Below are positions 18,201 to 26,369 of a stretch of DNA of 64,000 nucleotides, piece by piece. The notes below the pieces were generated by a model. The model had not been told where the DNA came from, made no database searches, and saw nothing but the letters and a program-made list of their open reading frames with translations. The position numbers were made by a program, and so were the translations under genes. How positions within the stretch are numbered: the stretch's first letter is position 1; every line of letters begins with the position of its first letter. The DNA comes from JAGVSR01 sp033765145 (GTDB taxonomy: Bacteria; Pseudomonadota; Alphaproteobacteria; Rhizobiales; Hyphomicrobiaceae). The stretch is taken from the NCBI GenBank assembly GCA_033765145.1, contig JANRIH010000011.1, positions 5,117-69,116 of the forward strand, read 5' to 3'.

Positions 18201-21200
18201 TGCGGTATCGTCGCCGCCGCGCATGTAGACGAGGTCATTGCGATCGGTAGCGACGAGAACCTCGTGCGATTCCGCGCCGCTGTTCGGCGCGCCGTCGAGT
18301 GCGAAGCCTGCCGGGTCTCCGTTCCGAGTTTCGAGCGAAGGGGTCCGAAGATCGCGGATATAGTCGACGCCATTGATGCGGACGACACTGCCGTTGAGAC
18401 CCGTCGTTGTTCCGCCGTCGGTGAAGATCCCGAGCGTCGGGTTGGCATCCAGCGCGTCGCCGTACTTGTGCTCGGTCCGGGCGTTCGCAACTTCCTGGCC
18501 GGCGAGATCATAATACTGGTCGGCATAGGCGAACGCGCTGCCGTTCAAGTGCTCGGCGCCCGTCGTGCGCTCGATCAAGTCCTTGAACTGCTCGTCGATG
18601 ATCTGCTGACCGTAGGGGACGTTGGAGAGGCGCTGCAGATAATAGAGCCGGTCACCGTCCATCACTCGGCCGATCTGATCGACGAAGATCGTATCGAACG
18701 TCTCGCCGAGAAGGCCGCCCGTGACATGAACTTCCGCGAGGCCGCCGAGCCAGCAGTCGATCTGATTGAACGCGTCGCAGCCGTAGAGGGACGAATCCGT
18801 GTTGTTGAGAAAATCAACGGCCTGCTGGACCGTGTAGCCCATGGCCTCGGGCGTACCCTCGACGATTGCGTCGTTCGCGAGGCCGAGGATCGCCTCGGCA
18901 CGAGCAACATTGCCGTCGAAGGCATAAGCAGCGATGAAGTTCACAAGATTGTCGGGGTGGATCATGTTGGCCGCAAAATCGGCCCAACTCGTATAGCGCG
19001 TGAGCTGCAGCGCCTCGCGCATATCGTTCAACGTCGGCACGCCAAGATCCCGGCCGCGTGCGATGTTGATCGCGGCGAGGTCGAGGGGCTGGCCGAGCAA
19101 TCCCTGATTAAGTGCGGGCGTCAGGAACTCGTCGATCTCGTTCGCCTGCTGGTGCGTCATGCCGAGCGCGAGAGCGCCGGCACCGACCGCCGCGAATTTC
19201 TCAGGTGAGAGGAACGCGCGCTCGAGGGCGACGCGCATCACGGCGTCGGTAATGCTGCCGTTGGGGTCGATGAGATCGATCGATTCCCGCAGCGTCGAAT
19301 GGCCAAAGCGATAGGCCACCTGCGCGAAGTCGAGCGAGATCGTTGCGTTCTCACCTGAGTTGTAGCCGACGAATTCATGGAGGTTCGGCGTGATCGTGCG
19401 CGCAAACTGATCGACGGCGGTGTGCTGATACTCCATCTCCACGGTCATCTTGGCCGCGTCGAAGAGCATGTCGACGTTCCAGGCGATGGAGCCGTCACCG
19501 TAAATGAAGTTGCCGTTCGCGTCCGTCGTTCCGGTGTCGATCTGCCATTCGTGGAGCAGGGCGTGGTCGTAGGTTTCGGACTGATCGAGCACGGCTTCGC
19601 GGATGTCGAGCGCGGTGACGGAGCGCTGGATATTCTCAACCTGGAAGTTGTGCTCCTCGTGGAAAACATGGTGCACGGCCGTCAGGCCGATGTTCTCGTT
19701 CACGCGTCCGTCGCCAGCGATGTAGTGGTCGCCGACCGAGGCCAGGAGAAGCTCGCCCACGGCCTCTCGGACAAGCGGGTCCACGGGCACGATGGTCGGG
19801 CCCATCGCCATGGTCGTCTTGACCGAGAAATCGGCGAAATTCACCCAGAAATAGAGCGCACTCGCGCCCGTAAGAGTCATGGCTGGCGTACCGGGTCCGG
19901 CAACGCCCGCCGGTACGTCGAGTACGATCGTCGTGCCGTCGTAGGAGAACGCGCAGCCGAGTGCCAGTGCGGCGTCGGACAGTGTCGAGATGTTTGCCAA
20001 GAATTCTGCGCCCGCGTCAGGATTGAGCGGATTTTCGAAGCGCAGATTGTCGAAGCGGGGATTCATATCAAGGAGCAGCGCGGCGCCCGAGTGGCCGGCG
20101 CCCGGCTGACCGTCCGCGATCACGTCGCCGGACACATCTCGATTGCGGAGGTCGAGCACGTCCTCCCACGTGAGATCGTCGCGACCGGTCGCGATCAAAT
20201 GGGCGCGCAGCTCGTTCAACGTCGGCAACGTCGCCGTCGTGAGCTCACCGAATGCGTTCGTCCATTCAGCGCTCGTGTTTCCGTCGAGCATCTCCGCGCC
20301 GGGGCGGTACGTCCCGGACAGCGGATCGAAAGTCCATTCGCGCAGGACAGAGGTCAACTGCTGGTGCGAGCCGTAGGTCTGGCTCTGGTCGATATAGGGT
20401 GAGGTGTGATTGACCCATTGCGGGGTCCCGTCGGCCGTGAAGCCGCTGACGTTGGCGCGGCTGATCACGATCTGGGTCGCCGGGCGGCCGGAGGTCGGAT
20501 CGATGACGCCGTACATCGGATCGTCGGGTGCCAAATGAATCGTGATCTTCGTGCCGTCGGCACCCTTGCCGACGAAGTCGAGGCCGTGGTCGAAGAACTG
20601 GCCAAAGAGCACGAACCAGCCGTTCACGGGCGCCACGCCCGGGTTGGTCGAGCCGATGAACCACTCGGTGCTGGTGTTCGTGAGCGGATCGGTGTCCGCA
20701 ACGAAGCCGCCGGGACCGATGTCGCCGTTGATGGTCGGTTGCGGGTTCTGCTGACCGAAGGACTGAAGCATCCCGTAGTCGGCAACGGCCGTGTAGCCGT
20801 TCACGTCCTTGGCGAGGTGCGTCGTCCCCGGCACCGTTTCAAACGTCACGCCGGCTGTGGTGACCGTGCGGCTGATCATGCGCGGCGTGTAGTCGATGAC
20901 GTTCTGGATCGTCTGCGCCTCATTCACGCCCGGCGTCGCGAGATTGTCGCCGATCTTGGTGAAGTCGGCCTGGGCCGGATCGGGGGACGTCGCGAACTTC
21001 AGAGCGTAGTAGGCATTGGGATCGCTCGCCGCGAGCGGCTTCACGTAGTTGTCGAAGACGACCGCCGTCCGCTGCATGAAGGGCTGGTCCGTCGTGCCCC
21101 ACGCCGTATCGAAGAGGTTGTTGGCATAACCGTCGACGTTTCTGAGGCCGACGGACGACGTGTATGTCGGGAACGAGATGCCAAATTCTGTGATCGCCTC

Positions 21201-21383
21201 GGCCGGGGTCAGACCGACACCGTCCCATAGTTGCGTTCCGTTCTGATCGTAAATCGCGCCCGTGCCATTCCAATTGACGATCGGGGCCGCGTTGGCGTCG
21301 AAGAGGGGCCGGAAATCGATCTGCTTGTTGAAGAATGCGAGGTCGAGATAGGTGAAGGGAAACTTCTTCTTCTGGTACGCCAT
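15228..21383 (-). CDS. RTX animal-type haem peroxidase (peroxicin-like), 2051 residues
   Basis: Probable type I secreted haem peroxidase with a Ca-binding RTX tail. ATG 21383 (MAYQKKKFPFTYLDLAFF) follows a TAGGAGTG site. The distal-His motif is GQFFDHGLDF (H266). The next conserved helix reads VHHVFHEEHNFQ, where most animal peroxidases have LFLREHN, so the catalytic Arg position carries Glu. The proximal-His region is YRFGHSTL. NIARGRDLGVPTLNDMREAL and CWLGGLAEVHVTGG then DRLYYLQR complete the fold. From about residue 1050 there are many RTX nonapeptides (GGDGGDLIDGGEGDDVLFGE). A Ig/cadherin-like stretch follows, then a second RTX block and a C-terminus ending LGASDFIL, as in type I substrates. 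There is no signal peptide. Confidence 0.93.
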   Translation of the reverse strand: MAYQKKKFPFTYLDLAFFNKQIDFRPLFDANAAPIVNWNGTGAIYDQNGTQLWDGVGLTPAEAITEFGISFPTYTSSVGLRNVDGYANNLFDTAWGTTDQPFMQRTAVVFDNYVKPLAASDPNAYYALKFATSPDPAQADFTKIGDNLATPGVNEAQTIQNVIDYTPRMISRTVTTAGVTFETVPGTTHLAKDVNGYTAVADYGMLQSFGQQNPQPTINGDIGPGGFVADTDPLTNTSTEWFIGSTNPGVAPVNGWFVLFGQFFDHGLDFVGKGADGTKITIHLAPDDPMYGVIDPTSGRPATQIVISRANVSGFTADGTPQWVNHTSPYIDQSQTYGSHQQLTSVLREWTFDPLSGTYRPGAEMLDGNTSAEWTNAFGELTTATLPTLNELRAHLIATGRDDLTWEDVLDLRNRDVSGDVIADGQPGAGHSGAALLLDMNPRFDNLRFENPLNPDAGAEFLANISTLSDAALALGCAFSYDGTTIVLDVPAGVAGPGTPAMTLTGASALYFWVNFADFSVKTTMAMGPTIVPVDPLVREAVGELLLASVGDHYIAGDGRVNENIGLTAVHHVFHEEHNFQVENIQRSVTALDIREAVLDQSETYDHALLHEWQIDTGTTDANGNFIYGDGSIAWNVDMLFDAAKMTVEMEYQHTAVDQFARTITPNLHEFVGYNSGENATISLDFAQVAYRFGHSTLRESIDLIDPNGSITDAVMRVALERAFLSPEKFAAVGAGALALGMTHQQANEIDEFLTPALNQGLLGQPLDLAAINIARGRDLGVPTLNDMREALQLTRYTSWADFAANMIHPDNLVNFIAAYAFDGNVARAEAILGLANDAIVEGTPEAMGYTVQQAVDFLNNTDSSLYGCDAFNQIDCWLGGLAEVHVTGGLLGETFDTIFVDQIGRVMDGDRLYYLQRLSNVPYGQQIIDEQFKDLIERTTGAEHLNGSAFAYADQYYDLAGQEVANARTEHKYGDALDANPTLGIFTDGGTTTGLNGSVVRINGVDYIRDLRTPSLETRNGDPAGFALDGAPNSGAESHEVLVATDRNDLVYMRGGDDTAYGEGGNDIIYGGNGIDRLYGGAGDDRIYGGDGGDLIDGGEGDDVLFGEQSATAAAGIDQVIGSAGNDYVDGGIGIDKLAGSEGDDVIFGGGDTDAFTHAGEGNDYVDGGVTGDLLWGDNGDDLIAGRADQDIVAGMEGDDILRPGPVSQSLTNGGDEVLGGDGVNDAGNDGKGRGFDLLDLSDWQAAPVGATFDLINQANPLPAIDGAPQFPAVTQIEGVIGTQNDDTFVGDANDNWLIGGSGNDLLTGSVGDDLIVGDGIRLDELVGTYASDYDLYFDGASHRAFGYVDAAESAGLERNFIQSNGILDMVGWSDQKHFTEMLKSAMFKDLELGGSEVKALWRNGVVQTTGESAGFMGDGGTAGSLDIAAFTGNIADYTFDLTYFDLVTRTIVADQTPTSIAVAKVTDGTNGRDGVDVLVGVEQLKFADGVVTLTKPAVDLHAFDIGNYRDQFGAIAYNNSNGSAPWTSSWLETGDRAGVPELAGEIRVFNDRLEFRRDTAPGATAPGATLTRTVDLSAATHGTATLSFNYAETNLDPGESVLVQFAGDGLNFTTLQTLNGASNNGIANLTLTGPFSANSAVRFVFSGLDAGNEAVRIDNFDVKFVVPIDDGTRNWTTTFTENGAAVGVSSFAAISGGVTLASAKVVLTNAMAGDTLTTAGALPPGITVTTTVGSGTVTLDFTGSASVADYQAAIDAIRFANASDTPDTTARHIEVTVNNGLVDSDPAISTINVVAFDDPMVANNDRVVTNYAAGTLWSIAIADLLANDTDPDSAPAIASINSQNGLGGLPTLDTIGGVVTLTDSGQPGGSFVYIGTGTPADAANVTVVRDDFGALEGSANSEIIIGDASGTVIVGNRGRDVIYGGDGADTFDYNSTADTPVTPTDTITSANVADLEVIRDFLIGQDHIDLSTIDAMSGPGNNGNQAFVWLDQADWTSANANGALHYEHVLDSQGNWMTIVEASTDADAAAEFQIALLGQYTLGASDFIL

Positions 21384-21423
21384 GACACACTCCTACACAG
21401 CCAGAAGGCCAATTACTTACTTT

Positions 21424-21452
21424 AGTATGTTTATGTGTGTCACTTTAGTCAA
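21424..21452 (-). promoter_or_regulatory. candidate sigma-70 promoter of the RTX peroxidase gene
   Basis: On the minus strand TTGACT (21452-21447) is followed after exactly 17 bp by CATACT (21429-21424), about 40 bp before the ATG at 21383. The region is AT-rich against a GC-rich background. Confidence 0.45.
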
Positions 21453-21575
21453 TGTACATTCCGGCATAAGAATTTCTGACTATTGTTAGGGTTAATTTCG
21501 ACTCGCGCTCATGCATCTGCACACGCATTTCTTCTGCGTCTGAGGACGATATTGTCGAGATCGGAGAACGGGATG

Positions 21576-22223
21576 TCAGTGTCCCGACCGCGCCATCAGC
21601 GCCGCGGCGGTGCGATTGCGCACGCCGAGTTTTCGAATGAGCGCGGAGACGTATTGCTTCACCGTTGTTTCGGCGAGGCCCGTCCGCGAGGCAATGTCGG
21701 CGTTCGACAGACCCTCACCGAGAAGGTCGAGGAGTTGGTGTTCGCGCATTGAAAGCGATGCGGCAATGGCAGGCATTTCACTGTTGGCATCGGTAGGTGC
21801 TGGCCCGTCTTCGAGGAGACGCACGGCCAGAGAAGGGCTCACATAGCGCTCGCCGCGGAGGATCCGCCGTACGCAATCGACGATTTCACCAATGTCGGAA
21901 CCTTTTGTAATATAACCAGAAACACCAGCCTTTAGCGACCGCCTCACGGTCGCGATGTCGTCATGGATTGTCATCATCGCGACGTGGATCGCTGGGAATT
22001 TCTTTGTAATGGCGCGGGCGGCCTCGACACCGTCTCCGGGCAGCGAGACATCGATCAGCATCGCGTCCGGGCGAGCCGAACCGGCGATCGCAATCGCTTC
22101 CTCGGCCGTCGCGCCCTCTCCCACGACCTCGAAATCAGGATCATCGCCGACCGTCAGCCGAACACCGCGACGGATCATCGGGTGATCATCAACAATCGCC
22201 AGGCGGATCGGTTTCGAAGCCAT
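21576..22223 (-). CDS. NarL/FixJ-family response regulator
   Basis: Two-domain transcription factor of 215 residues. The receiver domain (about 1-120) has the acidic pair VDDHPMIRRG, the phospho-acceptor Asp in MLIDVSLPG and the Lys in GYITKGS. A LuxR-type helix-turn-helix lies at about 150-212 (LSMREHQLLDLLGEGLSNAD, IASRTGLAETTVKQYVSALI). The start MASKPIRLAIV is chosen because it fits the family N-terminus and has GGGA upstream. It is divergent from the histidine kinase at 22312, probably its partner. It also stands next to the peroxidase gene, which it could regulate. That target is inference. Confidence 0.92.
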   Translation of the reverse strand: MASKPIRLAIVDDHPMIRRGVRLTVGDDPDFEVVGEGATAEEAIAIAGSARPDAMLIDVSLPGDGVEAARAITKKFPAIHVAMMTIHDDIATVRRSLKAGVSGYITKGSDIGEIVDCVRRILRGERYVSPSLAVRLLEDGPAPTDANSEMPAIAASLSMREHQLLDLLGEGLSNADIASRTGLAETTVKQYVSALIRKLGVRNRTAAALMARSGH

Positions 22224-22307
22224 GCGGCAGTCCCAGTCTATTTTCATGAACGGCGTTGACGAACGGAGTCGGGCTAATCCGATCGACATAGATTCACTGC
22301 TTCATTA

Positions 22308-22319
22308 GTATATGTATAC
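22308..22319. promoter_or_regulatory. 12-bp palindrome in the divergent regulator/kinase region
   Basis: GTATATGTATAC is a perfect palindrome between the divergent response regulator and kinase genes. A TATAAT box lies 18 bp downstream at 22338-22343 on the + strand. It could be a binding site for the NarL-type regulator. If that -10 is used, the kinase would start at the later ATG 22447. Confidence 0.3.
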
Positions 22320-23496
22320 CAAAGCCCCTATCTGGGGTATAATTACTTTCCTATGTTTGCTAGTCTTTTTCGCTGCGGTTGGTTTCGCTTGCAACGCCCG
22401 CATCGCGCGCTGCCCCTTCACACCCCGAAACAACGTTCTACCGCCCATGGACATCGCACAATCCAGATCGCTTGACCGACCGGGCCGCAGTCCGGCTCGT
22501 GGGGACACGCCAGGACCTGCCCAGATCGCAGCGACAGCGCCCCAGATCGTTGCCATGGTCGCCAAGGTCGGCTGCATCATATTCCTCGTCGAAGCGGCGA
22601 TCATGCTGACCCTGTTCAGCACGGAATTCAGCGCGCACAGTCTGTTTGAATGTTTCCTCGATGCGACCCTTCTGACGATCATCGCGAGCCCGCTCATCTA
22701 TGCCTGGGTCGCGCGCCCGTTCGCGGAGGATGCGGCCGCGGCCCGCCAGGAACTCACCGATCAGCTCACCCATACGCGCGCTCTTCTCGACCAGAACGTG
22801 GACTTGCGGAATTCTCTGCAGACATTCAGCGAAGCGAGCGCCGACATCCACGAGCGTACCCTGCAGCGAATCGGCGCCGATCTGCACGACGGACCGGCCC
22901 AGGCCCTGACATTCTCGCAATTGCAGCTCGACCGTCTGATCCGTGCGGCGGAAAAATCCGCTGATCCCACACGCGATCCTCAACAGCTCGCAACGTTCCG
23001 GGAATTGCGTCAGGTCGTGCATGATACCGCCAAGGAAATCCGCAGCATCTCGACCGGCCTATCGCTGCCCGAACTTCGCGACATGCCGCTCAAGGACGTC
23101 GTGGAACTCGCCGTTCATCGCCACAAGCTCGCGACCGGCGTTTCAGCACACATCGATTTCCGGGCACCCGATCGGGCGCCGGAGGCGCACAAGGCCTGCA
23201 TCTACCGTGTCATTCAGGAAGCTCTGACGAATTCCTACAAGCACGGCAAGGCCAGCCGCGCTGACGTTCGGCTCTCTCAGGGCGCGGGCGTGTCACTCGA
23301 GATCGCGGACAACGGAACCGGTTTCGACACCGAGCACGGCGCGGGCAGTGGGCTCGGCCTTCTCGGAATGCGGGCGCGCGTCCATGCCCTGCGCGGTACC
23401 TTCGAGATCGTGAGCGCACCCTCCGGAGGCACGATCATACGGGTGCACTTCCCGGAGCTTTCGGCATCCGTCCCCGCGCGAGGCCCGCATGTCTGA
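22312..23496 (+). CDS. membrane sensor histidine kinase (HisKA_3 / NarX-type)
   Basis: Up to 394 residues from ATG 22312. An alternative start at 22447 (MDIAQSRSLDRPG) gives 349 residues and would drop one N-terminal hydrophobic segment. Two membrane helices (about 83-105 and 110-135) enclose a very short outer loop, so the sensed signal is not obvious. A coiled linker leads to the HisKA_3 dimerisation helix with the phospho-His in RIGADLHDGPAQAL. The ATP-binding domain follows with EALTNSYKHGKA, DNGTGFD and GLGLLGMRARV. It overlaps the next regulator gene by 8 bp. Likely partners are the flanking NarL-type and REC-only regulators. Confidence 0.9.
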   Translation: MYTKAPIWGIITFLCLLVFFAAVGFACNARIARCPFTPRNNVLPPMDIAQSRSLDRPGRSPARGDTPGPAQIAATAPQIVAMVAKVGCIIFLVEAAIMLTLFSTEFSAHSLFECFLDATLLTIIASPLIYAWVARPFAEDAAAARQELTDQLTHTRALLDQNVDLRNSLQTFSEASADIHERTLQRIGADLHDGPAQALTFSQLQLDRLIRAAEKSADPTRDPQQLATFRELRQVVHDTAKEIRSISTGLSLPELRDMPLKDVVELAVHRHKLATGVSAHIDFRAPDRAPEAHKACIYRVIQEALTNSYKHGKASRADVRLSQGAGVSLEIADNGTGFDTEHGAGSGLGLLGMRARVHALRGTFEIVSAPSGGTIIRVHFPELSASVPARGPHV

Positions 23497-23890
23497 TGTC
23501 GTCACCTTCATCGTCGCCGACGATCACCCTATGGTCCGGCGCGGCGTCACGACGACGTTGCACGACGAAGACGATTTCCGCGTCGTTGCCGAGGCGGCAT
23601 CGGCCCCGGAGGCCTTGGCGCTCGCCGTCCATCACCGGCCCCGCGTCGTCATCCTCGACGTCAACATGCCGGGCTCCGGCCTCGAGGCGGCGCGGGCGAT
23701 CAAAGCCGGCCACCCCGAGATCCACGCGGTCATGTATTCGTTCCGGCAGGACGCGGAGGTCATCAGCGCGTCGATTGCGGCCGGGGCCAGCGGTTACGTG
23801 ATCAAGGGCGCGCCGGGCACAGCCCTCATCGCGGCACTCCGCGACGTGCTCGCCGGAAAGCCGTTCGTCCGCATCGACCGGCTGGATTGA
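23489..23890 (+). CDS. REC-only response regulator
   Basis: Receiver domain of 133 residues with no output domain. Key residues are present: VADDHPMVRRG, the phospho-acceptor Asp in VVILDVNMPG and the Lys in GYVIKGAPG. The ATG at 23489 overlaps the kinase stop by 8 bp, which suggests translational coupling. It resembles the receiver half of NarL-type regulators but ends at FVRIDRLD, where a LuxR-type domain would follow. The 74 bp before the next convergent gene have no room for one. It is probably a phosphate sink or a protein-interaction regulator, and less likely a truncated gene. Confidence 0.85.
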   Translation: MSDVVTFIVADDHPMVRRGVTTTLHDEDDFRVVAEAASAPEALALAVHHRPRVVILDVNMPGSGLEAARAIKAGHPEIHAVMYSFRQDAEVISASIAAGASGYVIKGAPGTALIAALRDVLAGKPFVRIDRLD

Positions 23891-23964
23891 GGTGGCGGGC
23901 GCGGCGATGACCCGCGAGGCCGCATCCACGGCGGGGACTATCGGCCCCGCGGGCTTCGTACCGC

Positions 23965-25380
23965 CTATTCTTCGACGACTTTCTCAATCGGGAAATACTG
24001 GAACGTCTCGGTCGCGCCGGGGCGGCCGAGGATGTCCTCGACGATCGAGCGGCGCGCGATGACGGGGCCGGAGCCGTCGTCCGCCTTCCCATCTTCCGGG
24101 CCCTTGCGCACGTCCGGCTCGCCGGGCGTCGCGGGGCCTTCGGCGACCACCGTGTCGCGCGCGAAGGGGAGATCGGCGAGCGACAGTCCCAACGCCGTCA
24201 TTTGGCCCTTGACCGTCTCGGGCAGGCAGTCGCGCGCGTGCGTGTTCGTCGCGAGCTTCCGGCGGTACATGGACAGGATCGCCCAATAGGACAGCAATTT
24301 GTCGGTGCGGGTGAAGCTCTTCGAGAGTTCGTCCTGGAGGCGGTCGCAGCGCTCGCCGACGTCGGCGCCCTGATAGCCGGCGGTGGAGCCGAGATCGGCC
24401 ATGAAGGTCTTGACCATCTCGTTGGTCGATGTGGAGAGCAGAAGGTCGATCGGCTGATCGGCGATGCGCGTGGCCGCGAGAACGTCGCCATGGCTCGTCA
24501 GAGGCGACACTTTGCCTTCGATCAGGGTCGCGACGCGGGCGCGCGATGTGCCCGTCTCGACGCGGACCTGCACGCGGACCTTCTCGGGCCGCTGACCGTC
24601 CTCGCGCTCGATCTTGTATTCGCGGATGAAGAGGCCCGAGCCGGGATTCGGCTCGGTATTGAAGCGCGTGAAGGAGAGCGTCGCGATGCTCGAGACGTCG
24701 GACTGCTGATAAGACCCGATCATGCCTTCGATGGTCGAAGCTAACGGTTTCCAGGTCGCGTCGAGCGCGGTGTTGGCAAGTCCCAGAAGGCGCGTCTTGG
24801 CTACGATGTCGGCGAGCAGGTTGAAAGTCGAGAGATCGAGGCGCGCATCCTTGCTGTAATAGCTCCTGACGCGTACGCGAATGTCGTTCGTGTCGGGGCG
24901 CAGGAGACGGTCGGTGATGAGATCGCCATACCATTCCGTCGTCTCGTTCTCCTTGACGACGCGGTTGAAGATGAACCAGCCCGAGCTCCGCCGCTCGACC
25001 GAGACGAGCGCGCGCCGGGCGATGATCTCGTCGGCGGGCCCCAACACTTCGAGCGTCAGGAGATAGGTCCCCTGCTCCTTCATGAGCCCGCCGAGACCTT
25101 GCAGAAGGGCGTCGAACACCGAGCGGTTCGAGGGCTTGTTGTCAACGAAGAGTTCGAGTGTGAAGCGCAGCTTACCGTAGGCGTCGTTGGCTTCGGTCTG
25201 GACGGCGGGCTTGGCGCCGGGGTCGAACTTCAGGCCCTGAGCCGAGGCGGGGTCGGCCGACAGCATTGCCGCGGACAGAACGGTGGCGGCCAGTGACGCT
25301 GCGGATAGGGTGGCGACGGCGCCGCGAACGGCTGCGCGACAGATTGCAATCGCATGAGCACAACGCGGGCGGCACGACAT
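23965..25380 (-). CDS. secreted protein of unknown function
   Basis: Unrecognised protein of 471 residues. ATG 25380 (MSCRPRCAHAIAICRAAVRG) follows GGGGGAG and opens a signal peptide that ends near PASAQG, so it is exported. The mature part has no motif I recognise. It begins with a beta-rich segment (KLRFTLELFVDNKPSNRSVFD), has two Cys pairs at most (GERCDRLQDE, RDCLPETV) and ends in an acidic Pro/Gly-rich tail (EGPATPGEPDVRKGPEDG). It is convergent with the REC-only regulator and stands alone, with the palindrome cluster upstream of its start. Confidence 0.75.
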   Translation of the reverse strand: MSCRPRCAHAIAICRAAVRGAVATLSAASLAATVLSAAMLSADPASAQGLKFDPGAKPAVQTEANDAYGKLRFTLELFVDNKPSNRSVFDALLQGLGGLMKEQGTYLLTLEVLGPADEIIARRALVSVERRSSGWFIFNRVVKENETTEWYGDLITDRLLRPDTNDIRVRVRSYYSKDARLDLSTFNLLADIVAKTRLLGLANTALDATWKPLASTIEGMIGSYQQSDVSSIATLSFTRFNTEPNPGSGLFIREYKIEREDGQRPEKVRVQVRVETGTSRARVATLIEGKVSPLTSHGDVLAATRIADQPIDLLLSTSTNEMVKTFMADLGSTAGYQGADVGERCDRLQDELSKSFTRTDKLLSYWAILSMYRRKLATNTHARDCLPETVKGQMTALGLSLADLPFARDTVVAEGPATPGEPDVRKGPEDGKADDGSGPVIARRSIVEDILGRPGATETFQYFPIEKVVEE

Positions 25381-25447
25381 GACGCAACTCCCCCAAAACG
25401 CTCCGTGATGTGAGGGCAGTCTAGGCGGTCGCGGGAGGCGGGTCCAG

Positions 25448-26163
25448 GTGTCTGACACCGGTGTCTGGCGCGGGTGTCAGATAGGGACGTCGGATGTGTG
25501 CGTCATGTCCGGGGCGTCTGGCACGCCTGGGATGGGCGGTGTCTGACACGTGTGTCAGACACTGCCGGTGCGGTCGCCGCAAACCGCACTCCAAATTGCT
25601 GTGCTGGGTCAGTCCTGGCAACAAATCGCGCGGTCCCGCGCTGGTGTCTGACACCGGTGTCAGACACCATTGCTTGGCATCATCATTCGGCACCGATTGC
25701 GACAGCCACGGATTGCCACAACGGTCTCGCGAGATCGAAACGTTGTGGTGTCTGACACCCTATCACCCCCCCGGTATTACGGCATTGGTGTCTGACACCT
25801 TGGTTTGGCATGTGGGACGGGAAGCCCGGTGCGGCCGCCCCGGTTTAGCTACTCGCGGGCAGACACAGGCTTGCACGCGCGCCTGAGACCCCGCATCCAA
25901 TGCCGATGCCGGCAGACTTGGCGAGCGTTGTGTCTGACACCGGTGCCTGACACTCGCTTGGCTTTCACCCATATGACGCACGACCCGATGCGCCATGGCT
26001 TGGTGCCGCATCTCACACGTGTGTCCGGCACCGTGAGGCTGGCTCCAGGGCCTGGCACTGTGCGTCTGGCACTCGGATTTGGCACTCGGATCTGGCACTC
26101 GGATCTGGCGCTGGTCTCGGGCACAGGTCTCTGACATCGGTGTCGGACACCGGTGTCTGGCAC
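25448..26163. repeat. dense cluster of 11-bp palindromes GTGTCWGACAC
   Basis: Exact cores start at 25448, 25539, 25552, 25644, 25657, 25748, 25788 and 25930. Variants start at 25943 (GTGCCTGACAC), 26021 (GTGTCCGGCAC), 26140 (GTGTCGGACAC) and 26153 (GTGTCTGGCAC). Further degenerate TCTGGCAC copies lie at 26060-26110. Two places hold head-to-head pairs, and the pair at 25643-25668 is a perfect 26-bp palindrome. The first cores are spaced about 104-105 bp apart. The whole 989-bp gap between the secreted protein and the HAD gene has no supported gene. Confidence 0.9.
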
Positions 26164-26369
26164 CGTGCGTCTGGCCCACCTCCGGTCGATGAGGCTTTGC
26201 CATCCGCGACGCGCCGGTCGTACCAACGTCGTCCCGCGTCATCCCCCGCCGAGTGCGGCGGCGGAGGCGGCCGCGCCTTCTTCCCGCCTGCCGAATCAGA
26301 TGAGCGTCAGGGAAACCAGCGGCATGGCGGTGACGTTCGCCATTGGACTTTCTGGACGAGGGACAGACG

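Noticed and set aside
15090..19208. A 1372-codon open frame on the + strand opposite the RTX peroxidase
   Set aside because: It is an antisense shadow produced by GAC/GTC-rich RTX codons. The translation is Arg/Val/Asp-rich with no domain, while the minus strand gives a clear peroxidase.
25448..26163. CRISPR array
   Set aside because: The repeat core is only 11 bp, a perfect palindrome, with irregular spacing after the first copies, and no cas gene is present.
25421..26226. Open frames on both strands of the palindrome cluster with repeated CLTPVSDT/VSDTGVRH peptides
   Set aside because: The peptide repeats are only the translated palindrome. They occur in several frames on both strands, without ribosome sites.
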